From: Geminocystis sp. NIES-3708
GTDB lineage: Bacteria > Cyanobacteriota > Cyanobacteriia > Cyanobacteriales > Cyanobacteriaceae
Direction: 5' to 3'
NCBI RefSeq assembly: GCF_001548095.1
Contig: NZ_AP014815.1
Coordinates: forward strand, 3,347,656 to 3,411,655
DNA: 64,000 nucleotides
Shown: piece by piece, positions 59,001-64,000 of the stretch
Layout of the letters: each line of letters opens with the position of its first letter
Position numbering within the stretch: position 1 is the first letter of the stretch
Made by a program: the position numbers and the translations under genes
The notes under the pieces: generated by a model
Seen by the model: the letters and a program-made list of their open reading frames with translations, nothing else
Databases searched by the model: none
What the model was told of the DNA's origin: nothing

Positions 59001-60080
59001 GCTGGTGATTACATTTTGACCGATGGGTATGGTATAAGAAATACCAGCATTACCCACGTCATAAACGTTAACAGCCCCTGCTAATACAGTACCCGGATTT
59101 ATTGCCCAACCAGCTCTTGTGATGGCGATCGCTTTTGTTGCACCAATTTTATCTCGCCCATCGTAGTAGGGTTTATTAGTACCATTAGAATTTAAACCAC
59201 CAACGTTAGCAAGGACAACATCATTTTTTAAGGTAATAACTTGCCCTGCCGTGAGAAGATCATCTACATCTCCAGGAGCTGAACCATTAGTTAGATTACC
59301 ATCACCCCAAATTTGTGTGGTAGCTTGAGTCGGAAAATTGATGTCTGTTTCATAACCATCTTCCCAATGATCATAGACAATAATAGTTCCGTTACTGGTG
59401 ACTACCGTAGAAATAATAGTTGTAAGAGTTGTTCCTACCCCTGAACCACCAACAGCCGCAAGAGAAGTACGTTCATCGGATTCTTTGATAGGGATAAAGA
59501 AAGTTTGTGCTATGTTCGCAGGTCCCCAAACCGCATTTTCTACAGCTATGGCTACATTATCAATTGTTAAGAGTTGATGGTCATTTTGTTCTTGAAGAGT
59601 TTTGATGTTAAAAGGTTTATTAAGAATTAAATTTGCAAAAATTTCTCCCTCATCGCCTTGGCTATCAGCACCATTATTGATATAGTTGTCAAAATCGTGA
59701 CCTAATTCTTCTAATAAAACCGCTTGGATTTCCTGAAATGATGCTGTTTGTAACCAATCGCCGTTTAAGTAGATTGTAGGTTTTCCTGTTGTTCCAGTAG
59801 CACTATACGCACCCAATGCTCCACCCAATTCATTGTTACTACGAATTTCAAGACGAATATTATAACTACCGTTGAGGATAGATTGCTGAAGTGTTTCGGC
59901 GTTTTCTGTCCATTTTGTTGTATCGACATTAGCACTGAAAGGAATTGCTAGTGAAGTTAAGTAATCTTCTTTGCCAAACCAATTTAGAAGTTGATCTCTG
60001 ATTAAAGATTCTATAGGAATAAGTAATTCTACGGAGTTGTTTAACAAGTGGTCATGGTTGAAGATTGTGGAGTTAGTCAT
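50055..60080 (-). CDS. Giant RTX/bluetail surface protein 2 (3341 aa) with 146-residue tandem repeats
   Basis: Residues 1-180 form a domain with IYLNGDWLQTA, LLEELGHDFD (122-131) and GDEGEIFANL, recalling a metalloprotease-like fold whose HExxH is EELGH. Residues about 185-680 are a large domain of unknown fold containing IIVYDHWEDGYETD. DUF11-like repeats (VEYTISVTNRAVIDLFNINI) follow, then mixed beta modules. Residues about 1797-2673 are six near-identical 146-residue units (ESATITLTNRPDGNGVESL...NDPPTLDLDG). The end has RTX nonapeptides (about 3110-3230) and a bluetail-like domain. There is no signal peptide; type I secretion is expected. It is 268 bp upstream of giant gene 1 on the same strand, with its own terminator between. 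A role in adhesion or surface coat is inferred. Confidence 0.9.
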   Translation of the reverse strand: MTNSTIFNHDHLLNNSVELLIPIESLIRDQLLNWFGKEDYLTSLAIPFSANVDTTKWTENAETLQQSILNGSYNIRLEIRSNNELGGALGAYSATGTTGKPTIYLNGDWLQTASFQEIQAVLLEELGHDFDNYINNGADSQGDEGEIFANLILNKPFNIKTLQEQNDHQLLTIDNVAIAVENAVWGPANIAQTFFIPIKESDERTSLAAVGGSGVGTTLTTIISTVVTSNGTIIVYDHWEDGYETDINFPTQATTQIWGDGNLTNGSAPGDVDDLLTAGQVITLKNDVVLANVGGLNSNGTNKPYYDGRDKIGATKAIAITRAGWAINPGTVLAGAVNVYDVGNAGISYTIPIGQNVITSNPDSAANRLFEYTSLHIVATENNTRVKIDRDGNGSVDITVTLNQGETYLVSGGVLAGATVNSEDSLGTTTKRPITVYSIAGDVGSSYENRWFAITPKEQWSNSYYAPVGTTLAIDPVFVFLYNPSTTSPITVYYDTQGTSGSSIVVPANTTKYVQMPNSGAHFYTTDGAKFFAVSTIDSDATNNQTHDWSYSLVPESYLTDRFVVAWGPGNNNADPKTALNGSPVWVTAPKATTLYIDLDGDGWILDGLGKPDYTQSNARNVKYNIQALESYRITDSLDFDQSGISVFTIDGTLITGAWGEDPAVAGPGNPYLDMGTTVLPFPDYVFKKTSKEASQATYGTGVSNDNNLINLNEQVEYTISVTNRAVIDLFNINIKDSINPTDSAIYVPNSANLTIYNPDGTILLSNTDLDGLTNLFPLDQATGGYTITDTDTTLAGNQGLLRGYQAVIKYRVTVRGDVNKNLTDANLTITNSAKLTGDPSGGGDAITKDVNNNTPVSVPNVDGEVSFRDSSYGSSVTSYQENGIIYLQVVDGDLNTYRDLKDNSNDNVLNTLDTLTVTVTNTTTGELETVTLTETTFSSGIFRAPLPTSTNNTNNGNNSGILYMVGGHSLKVDYIDPIFGAVFDNPSFPGIPNGDDNNINTGLANTATGTVVVPSKTKILYLSDDGASGDSSGDLDRIDPTKAPHTTDNPDIDSTVNLSAVSTKTYRDSFGTVSYSGSSGTQAWTSDWTDQIASPGTGGVNDSNAAANGGSIQVVNSGNSSGGSGNSLLITADTTSSPAAVSNRGASRAADLNGATSATLSFFYNKASVNGTNPTLAVEVYNGSSWSLLDTLDSGDANGNKSYSIPAGALNANFRIRFRVASTGSQGNENFFIDDIQVQGTFSATPTTTFTQSIPMADTFIIPNGGTINVVTYISGLSGGTPSNQVTAALTYGASGTGNTVVPLTFQSYTSLTGTTGYITWTGTPSSGNVTIPAGQKVQLLVTNNQSGLSFKADYDSATTPSRIELPTTTVIDIVDVDSDGSNGVQNIGFYNSAFSNDANTSNDGSFIPSIDAGGTVYLRVKVSDPFGDYDITSLNLTIDGPGTTGDLNLSLDNTYVVDTNNNGAFKIYEYPWKTVLNTGTYSVTVKANEGYEGNIFDTATSTFDITALDLGTPSVTQFITGLLGADAGTQYAVGANAFLRVTDLDENQNDTTIETIQSVVNGVTFTLTETGVNTGIFEAALTNANSGNTGQFISLTAGTVLTASYVDNDDATDTSGDTISVPSAGNIPPTLDLDTTNNGTVNNTATFNEGDTGVAFTKDATGTPITDDTDTIAFLRITIPLAQITNGASEQLLINGATSGGTIALNTNNTYTITGVGGVTYTLNVTDNGTIRTLNFAKNSGNLTKAETEAILEALRYNNTSENPTDANRVFTAIVNDGTLDSNTATFTVDVNPVNDPPVLDLDGGTLGFNYTTTFIENSSTNVAIADTDDLITDLDSTIITNARIVLTNPLDGALESLSINGTLPLGITASGYNSATGVLTLTGSATLANYQTALSQVVYNNTSANLNSTPRTVDVTVSDGENDSNIATTTINITPVNNPPTLDLDGNNSSGATGANYNTTFTEQTPIAIGDVDVVITDVDDTNIESATITLTNRPDGNGVESLIVNGTLPTGITASSYDSSTGVLTLTGSATLANYQTAIAQIQYNNTSDNPNTTPRSVTVTVNDGNADSNLATTTINITPVNDPPTLDLDGNNSSGATGANYNTTFTEQTPIAIGDLDVTITDVDDTNIESATITLTNRPDGNGVESLIVNGTLPTGITASSYNSTTGVLTLTGSATLANYQTAIAQIQYNNTSDNPNTTPRSVTVIVNDGNADSNLATTTINITPVNDPPTLDLDGNNSSGATSADYNTTFAGVGAVAIGDVDVVITDVDDTNIESATITLTNRPDGNGVESLIVNGTLPTGITASSYNSATGVLTLTGNATLANYQTAIAQIQYNNSSSNPSTTPRSVTVIVNDGNADSNLATTTISIAIINDPPALDLDGNDSSLATGADYNTTFTEGTPIAIGDVDVTITDADDTNIESATITLTNRPDGNGVESLIVNGTLPAGITASSYNSSTGVLTLSGSATLANYQTAIAQIQYNNSSNNPNTTPRSVTVIVNDGNANSNLAITTINITPVNDPPTLDLDGNDSSGATGANYNTTFTEQTPIAIGDVDVTITDVDDTNIESATITLTNRPDGNGVESLIINGTLPAGITASSYNSSTGVLTLTGSASLANYQTAIAQIQYNNTSNNPNTTPRSVTVIVNDGNADSNLATTTINITPVNDPPSGTNKTVTITEDSSYTFNVLDFGFSDTEGNSFSAVKITTLPTAGTLELNGSAINSGDLITVANIPNLVFTPILDGNSIGSAYANFTFQVQDNGGISSGGINLDPTPKTFSINVTPVNDAPVANPNVTIPPVNQDNINPPLNPLPTLLNSSYDDSKDQVLGGSSSTPLRGIAIVGNNADPAQGKWQYSASTLAYELWNDIPTSGLSTSSALVLNNYSTVKLRFLPNPQFNGTPTNQDLEVYLSDGLGFSASSTVSDRKDISGDIINPISGWSNDSILISTTINKINTPPIINDLDGDIFAVAPNGTTKIDQVTGTDILAATITDVQGLKIGGQLTISLDGFGVSTNNDTLSINPSFLSGIGTIDAVNDGTNGKPLTINFTKDLTPAEGNTLIQNITYQASNTVGIRAASFTVTDGQGGTSNTATAYLNVTSSTIPYGPPILGDLNGQVRSDILKGTSGNDIINGKGSNDILYGYNGDDLMMGGDANDRLDAAAGNDILIAGNGDDALLGGDGQDILLGGDGADNLTGGNGNDYLNGGFGTDTLTGGTGADMFDYSELNHSFLGIVSSVREYDLIMDFNVSQGDKILTSRLINSFNTTPTTITSLTHTAVASALISLGADSAALVKFGTRTFLAINDSETGFDANNDTFVEFRYTATTTAPLNTSIFSTL
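50061..51732 (-). repeat. Long direct repeat, giant gene 2 copy
   Basis: This is the partner of 36530-38246, in the same orientation about 13.5 kb away. Recombination between the copies would delete giant gene 1's unique part or fuse the two genes in frame. Confidence 0.9.
52063..54690 (-). repeat. Six tandem 438-bp repeats within giant gene 2
   Basis: The boundary word GGTGG(G/A)TCATTAA or a close form recurs at 52063, 52501, 52939, 53377, 53815 and 54253, each exactly 438 bp (146 codons) apart. A seventh, more divergent unit lies beyond 54690 with a shorter spacing of about 429 bp. Units in the middle are the most alike. Confidence 0.92.
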
Positions 60081-60495
60081 AAATGATAATTTGCTTTTTA
60101 AAGGAATTAATAATTTCAGTACTTTTACTTAAAAAAAACTATTTTTTAATCAAGTTATTTGTGTATATAAAATGTTTATAAAGTTTGTGTAAAGTTAATA
60201 TAAAATTTGTTTGAAACTAATCTTAATTGCCGAAATATAATGTAAAAAGGGCTTTTTGATTATAAAAATCATTATAGGATAATAACATATTAATTGACTA
60301 TAAGTAAAAAAAACTTATTGGAATTTTGTCAAAAAAAATCTCTTTCTTAAAATTAGAAAGAGAAGTAATATTTTAAATATTTATTAACTTTTTTTGATTG
60401 TGATTGAAAAAAATGTAATCCTTTCAGTGACAATAATTCACGTATTTTAAATTTTGCTAACTTATTTTGAACTCTTCAAAAACAGACGTGATTAA
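60081..60495. promoter_or_regulatory. Upstream region of giant gene 2
   Basis: The 415-bp region holds the pfkA terminator and presumably the giant gene 2 promoter. Parts of it (AAAGTTAATATAAA, TTTTGTCAAAAAAAATCTCT, AATATTTTAAATATTTAT) match the upstream region of giant gene 1 at 49787-50040, so the flanks were duplicated along with the genes or share function. No ORF is present. Confidence 0.6.
60331..60363 (-). terminator. Intrinsic terminator after pfkA
   Basis: On the minus strand TCTCTTTCT pairs perfectly with AGAAAGAGA around a 7-base loop and is followed by T8. It is 133 bp after the pfkA stop. Confidence 0.85.
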
Positions 60496-61677
60496 TTATT
60501 GATGATGATCAGGATGAAAATGTGATTCTCCTAAATAAATACCTAAAGATAAAGCTGTTCTGACCATGAAGCCTTCTGGATCTACAGGAGCAGGACAAGT
60601 ATTTTCTTGATGACACCATTTAATCATCGGCATGATTTGCTCTAAAGATTTACTCTCTACTGCTCCATTTTGCCATATTACAAGACGGTTATAACGTTCT
60701 TCTTCAATGAGATGTAAGGCTTTAATACCAAAGACGGTAGCTAAAATACGATCAAAGGAACTAGGCACACCACAACGTTGTAAATGTCCTAATACTGTAG
60801 CACGAGTATCTATTTGATCTAAACCTTCATAATCCGTATTGTCGCTACTACAAAGGCGATGACTATATTCTCTAATTAAATTAGCTAAGGTTTCTCCTAT
60901 ATAAGGATCTTTTTGATTATTGAGTCCGTGTACTCCTTCTGCTACAACAATTAAGGCAAATTTTCGTCTATCTTTTCTTAGTTTAGCAATATATTTACAA
61001 ATGCCGTCAATGGTTTTTTCAGTTAATTTGGGAGTTAGTTCAGGAATTAATATACAATCAGAACCTCCTGCAATACCAGAGTGTAATGCTAAATGTCCTG
61101 CATCTCTTCCCATGACTTGCACTACCATTATACGTTCATGACTTGCCGCCGTAAACGTTAAATCATACAAGGCTTGAGTCACTGTATTACTTGCAGTATC
61201 AAATCCTACAGATCTTTCAGTAAATGCCACATCATTATCAATGGTTTTGGGGATAACAACTAGATTCCAGTTTCCTTTTTTGGCTAAGTCATAGATAATA
61301 TCTAAGCTACCATCTCCACCAATGGCAATTAAAGCATCTAATTCTAAAAGATTATAACCTTTAAGAATGTGTTCTGTAATATGGTCATCTGCTGGATTTC
61401 CTCTACTAAGAGAACCTAGTACACTACCACTCATGAACTGTAATATATCTAGTCCTTGTAAAACTCCGGGGACATCATAACCGTGAGGTTGTAATTTAAG
61501 ATCTTCAATCAGTAGATCGCCTTTAGAAATATCAAGAAAACCGTCTGTACCACGAGGGATACCGAAAACCTCCCACCCTTTCAAATATGAATATTTGACT
61601 ACAGCCCTAATAATTGCATTTAATCCAGGACAATCTCCACCGCTAGTTAAAATACCGATTCTTTTTTTATTAGTCAT
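60496..61677 (-). CDS. pfkA: 6-phosphofructokinase
   Basis: The 393-residue enzyme phosphorylates fructose-6-phosphate in glycolysis. It has [14 protein letters not shown] (8-21), the nucleotide loop IGGDGSLD (119-126) and the substrate/catalytic [11 protein letters not shown] (143-153). FDTA and [10 protein letters not shown] follow, and the effector part ends in a His-rich tail (HFHPDHHQ). Gly in GGDGS is the ATP-type residue, while Lys in PKTIDND is the form seen in pyrophosphate-type and long-clade enzymes. This mix is typical of the group III PFKs found in cyanobacteria, probably ATP-using. It is transcribed toward the giant genes but separated from them by a strong terminator. Confidence 0.95.
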   Translation of the reverse strand: MTNKKRIGILTSGGDCPGLNAIIRAVVKYSYLKGWEVFGIPRGTDGFLDISKGDLLIEDLKLQPHGYDVPGVLQGLDILQFMSGSVLGSLSRGNPADDHITEHILKGYNLLELDALIAIGGDGSLDIIYDLAKKGNWNLVVIPKTIDNDVAFTERSVGFDTASNTVTQALYDLTFTAASHERIMVVQVMGRDAGHLALHSGIAGGSDCILIPELTPKLTEKTIDGICKYIAKLRKDRRKFALIVVAEGVHGLNNQKDPYIGETLANLIREYSHRLCSSDNTDYEGLDQIDTRATVLGHLQRCGVPSSFDRILATVFGIKALHLIEEERYNRLVIWQNGAVESKSLEQIMPMIKWCHQENTCPAPVDPEGFMVRTALSLGIYLGESHFHPDHHQ

Positions 61678-61851
61678 AATTTTAATGATTTGATTATAAA
61701 TTAACTGCTTGACTAATTTATTAAATCACTTATTTTTAAAAAAAGCTCATTATTGTATTGCCTAAAACTTTATAGTGTTTTTGATTTATTTGTTATGATT
61801 TGTTGATAGAAATGGTCAATTTTTAATCATCAGGAAGAATACTTAAGCCCC

Positions 61852-62526
61852 ATGAATTACTTTTCCACTGTCATTATTTTATTAAGCGATCGCCAAAATT
61901 TTTTAGAAGAAATTTATGACGGTGTTAATCTTAAAAGTAAAATTTCATCTTTAATGTTCTCAAGTTTTTGTTTCTTTGCTATCTATGGAGCTATTATCGG
62001 CACATTTCATAGTCCACTACAAGCACTATCTTCCGCTATTAAATTACCAGCACTCTATCTGATAACTCTTTTGATTTGTTTGCCAACTCTTTATATTTTT
62101 AATGTATTATTTGGTTCTAAACAAAATATTGCTCAACATTTCACTTATTTATTAACAGCTGTAACGGTAATTGCTGTTTTGCTTTGTGGTTTTGCACCAG
62201 TGGTTTTGTTTTTTTTAATTACTGTTAATGATTATCCTTTTTTTGTATTATTAAATGTGGTTATTTTTGCCCTAACGGGTATTATTGGAGTTTCTTTTTT
62301 ATATCGAATCATGAAACCCATTGATAATGATGATAACGATCAAAATATTAAAGTTCGTAAGAATATTTTAAAATTCTGGTTAGTCTTATATGGTTTTGTC
62401 GGAAGTCAGCTAGGATGGACACTTCGTCCTTTTTTTGGTACGGCTGGTAATTTTGAATTCTTTCGCCCAAGGGAAGGTAGTTTTTTTTCTGGAGTATTAA
62501 ACGCATTTATTGATTTTGTGTTTTGA
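61852..62526 (+). CDS. Polytopic membrane protein (YIP1-like layout)
   Basis: The 224-residue protein has a short cytoplasmic start (YFSTVIILLSDRQNFLEEIYDGVNLKSK) and then five to six hydrophobic helices between about 32 and 155 and again near 170-190. It ends with FFGTAGNFEFFRPREGSFF. Conserved prolines and LPALYLITLLICLPTLY within the helices give it the look of a YIP1-type family. Homologues in cyanobacteria are, from memory, sometimes labelled 'actin-binding WH2 domain protein', a name the sequence does not justify. The function is unknown. It is divergent from pfkA and followed 205 bp later by the yebC-family gene. Confidence 0.7.
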   Translation: MNYFSTVIILLSDRQNFLEEIYDGVNLKSKISSLMFSSFCFFAIYGAIIGTFHSPLQALSSAIKLPALYLITLLICLPTLYIFNVLFGSKQNIAQHFTYLLTAVTVIAVLLCGFAPVVLFFLITVNDYPFFVLLNVVIFALTGIIGVSFLYRIMKPIDNDDNDQNIKVRKNILKFWLVLYGFVGSQLGWTLRPFFGTAGNFEFFRPREGSFFSGVLNAFIDFVF

Positions 62527-62731
62527 TTCAGCTAAGACGCATTTAACTTGCATTTTTTCAAACTGAGGAATCAAAGCTATTATTCTTGCTACATTTGGTT
62601 TACTTAGTGATCATTTTTTGACCGCAACTGGCTTCTTGTGCTTTAAAATTTGGTTGTTAACTTGATTATTGATAACTAATTAGAGATAATGACATTTTAA
62701 AAGTTTGATGAAGTAATTTTATAATTTAATT

Positions 62732-63481
62732 ATGGCAGGACATAGTAAATGGGCGAATATTAAACGACAAAAAGCTGTTGTTGATGCTAAAAAAGGTAAA
62801 ACTTTTACTCAACTTTCACGTGCTATTATTGTAGCCGCTCGTCATGGAAGTCCAGATCCTGAAGGTAATTTTCAGTTGCGCACAGCCATCGAAAAAGCTA
62901 AGGCAGCTAGTATTCCTAATGAAAATATTGAACGGGCGATCGCTAAAGGTGCTGGTACGTATAGCGATGACGATAGTATTTTAGAAGAAATTAGATATGA
63001 AGGTTATGGTATTGGTGGAGTGGCAGTGTTAATTGAAGCCTTGACAGATAATCGTAATCGCACAGCCGCAGATATTCGATCAGCTTTTACTAAAAATGGT
63101 GGTAATCTAGGGGAAACTGGTTGTGTTAGTTGGATGTTTGATCAAAAAGGGGTTATCACTATTGAAGGAAAGATAAAGGAAGAAAAGTTGTTAGAGATTT
63201 GTTTAGAAGCAGACGCAGATAGTTATGAAATTATTGACGAGGAAGATTATCAAGGTGCGGAAATTTTTACAACCATTGAAGGGATAGAGAATCTTAATAA
63301 GATCTTGACAAATAATAATTTTTGTGTTAGAGAAATAGAACTTCGTTGGATACCGAATAATATAGTAGAAATTAATGATCAAGATCAGATTAAATATTTA
63401 TTAAGATTAATAGATACTCTTGAATCTTTAGATGATGTGCAAAATGTCACAGCAAATTTTGAATTAATCGAAAATGAGTAA
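62732..63481 (+). CDS. YebC/PmpR (TACO1) family regulator
   Basis: The 249-residue protein starts with the hallmark MAGHSKWANIKRQKAVVDAK. It shows the family's three-domain plan: a basic N-terminal helical domain, then two alpha/beta domains with YEGYGIGGVAVLIEALTDN, RTAADIRSAFTKNGG and GCVSWMFDQKG. Members act as DNA-binding transcriptional regulators or as translation factors that relieve stalling at proline stretches. Sequence alone does not settle which. Length is standard and all blocks are intact. It stands alone, ahead of the PatA-like gene. Confidence 0.95.
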   Translation: MAGHSKWANIKRQKAVVDAKKGKTFTQLSRAIIVAARHGSPDPEGNFQLRTAIEKAKAASIPNENIERAIAKGAGTYSDDDSILEEIRYEGYGIGGVAVLIEALTDNRNRTAADIRSAFTKNGGNLGETGCVSWMFDQKGVITIEGKIKEEKLLEICLEADADSYEIIDEEDYQGAEIFTTIEGIENLNKILTNNNFCVREIELRWIPNNIVEINDQDQIKYLLRLIDTLESLDDVQNVTANFELIENE

Positions 63482-63773
63482 AATCACCCTAACTATTATT
63501 AAGAAAATCAACAAATTAATCTTTTATGCTCTATATATCTTAAAATATCATTGATAAGCTAAAACGCACATAGTCGAGCGATTTAATACAAGAGAATACC
63601 CAATAATAAACCACAGAAAATATATTAAATCTGATTTTAACTATTTTTCTGACCAGTAGTTTAGATGTGTCTTAGTTTATACCAGTTATTAATCTGGATT
63701 TAAACCTGTCCTTGAGATAGTGATAATTAGTCATCTACGCTTCTATTTTAGTTAAGAAAGTCAAGGGGAAGAA
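63482..63773. other. Upstream region of the PatA-like gene
   Basis: This 292-bp AT-rich region contains no ORF and no clear hairpin. CAAGGGG lies eight bases before the next ATG and is a fair ribosome-binding site. Confidence 0.5.
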
Positions 63774-64000
63774 ATGAGTAGTTCAGGAATACTAAAGCAA
63801 AAACTGCAATCCCTTCAAGGAAAAAAGTTTACAGGTAGAATAGATGTTAAAAATGCGAATGGCATCAAATGGCGGTTATATTTCTGCCTTAGTCGTTTAA
63901 TTTGGGCAGATGGCGGTTATCATCCTTATCGGGTATGGGAAAGATTATTAACAAAATATTGTCCTCATTTAGACAATCAATTAATTGATATTAACAAAGC
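63774..64000 (+). CDS. PatA-type response regulator (PATAN domain), 5' fragment
   Basis: The frame runs from ATG 63774 off the end of the window, giving 75 residues. KKFTGRIDVKNANGIKWRLY, followed by FCLSRLIWADGGYHPYRVW, is the start of a PATAN/DUF4388 domain. In cyanobacteria this lies at the N-terminus of PatA, PixG, PilG and TaxP-type response regulators controlling heterocyst pattern or phototaxis and pili. A C-terminal receiver domain would be expected beyond the window. Such genes often head operons with CheY, CheW and MCP genes; that cannot be seen here. Confidence 0.75.
   Translation, partial: MSSSGILKQKLQSLQGKKFTGRIDVKNANGIKWRLYFCLSRLIWADGGYHPYRVWERLLTKYCPHLDNQLIDINK

Noticed and set aside
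36524-60080. Giant ORFs as NRPS/PKS megasynthases
   Set aside because: No adenylation, ketosynthase or carrier motifs; the composition and repeats are those of extracellular beta-rich adhesins.

Overview
The window is AT-rich cyanobacterial chromosome. The evidence is the pair chlL/chlN for light-independent chlorophyll synthesis, a BciB-type 8-vinyl reductase, a cyanobacterial PEP-CTERM protein, a PatA-type (PATAN) response regulator start, amylosucrase, large RTX/bluetail surface proteins, and about a dozen GCGATCGC (HIP1) octamers. The low GC and gene content would fit a Geminocystis/Cyanobacterium-like unicellular lineage; that assignment is inference. No prophage, CRISPR array or complete insertion sequence was seen.

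Layout. 1-9.2 kb: the tail of a TrkA-C/RCK protein, a PEP-CTERM surface protein, a WecG/TagA glycosyltransferase with an unusual helical-repeat tail, bciB, a REC-PAS-GGDEF regulator with a large membrane histidine kinase upstream of it, and tRNA-Gly. 9.2-18.4 kb: a polyamine-type binding lipoprotein, a UPF0284/CobT-like gene with panD, a small membrane ORF, a pentapeptide-repeat protein, a TrpD-like protein, a subtilase with a membrane tail and an ABC permease. 18.4-20.2 kb is a decayed accessory patch: an IS605-type element without a transposase, a broken membrane-protein gene and a small membrane protein. 20.2-34.6 kb: chlL-DUF5331-chlN, a DUF29 pseudogene, sufD/sufC, lpdA, amylosucrase, a toxin remnant, aroE, a membrane protein, a small secreted protein, a cupin oxygenase and a nucleotidyltransferase. 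34.7-61.7 kb, all on the minus strand: glmM, two giant secreted repeat proteins (4420 and 3341 aa) and pfkA. 61.8-64 kb: a membrane protein, a YebC-family regulator and the start of a PatA-like regulator.

The most notable structure lies between and inside the genes. A short MITE-like repeat (four copies, central GGTTTAAACC-type palindrome, AAAATTAAT termini) always has the same end facing the 3' end of a neighbouring gene. One copy sits inside the chlL-chlN cluster and one supplies the stop codon of the histidine kinase. A second, roughly 190-bp repeat has two divergent copies whose terminal hairpin differs in sequence but keeps its pairing. The IS605-type element keeps both hairpin ends and the region where a TnpB guide RNA would be expected, but only a stub of tnpB. 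The two giant genes share a nearly identical 1.7-kb 3' segment and related upstream/terminator regions, and the smaller one carries six 438-bp tandem repeats in perfect register.

Functionally, the window mixes housekeeping genes (chlorophyll, Fe-S, shikimate, pantothenate, cell-wall sugar, glycolysis) with cell-surface and signalling genes (PEP-CTERM, GT26, giant adhesins, histidine kinase, GGDEF). No type I secretion genes for the giant proteins are present here.
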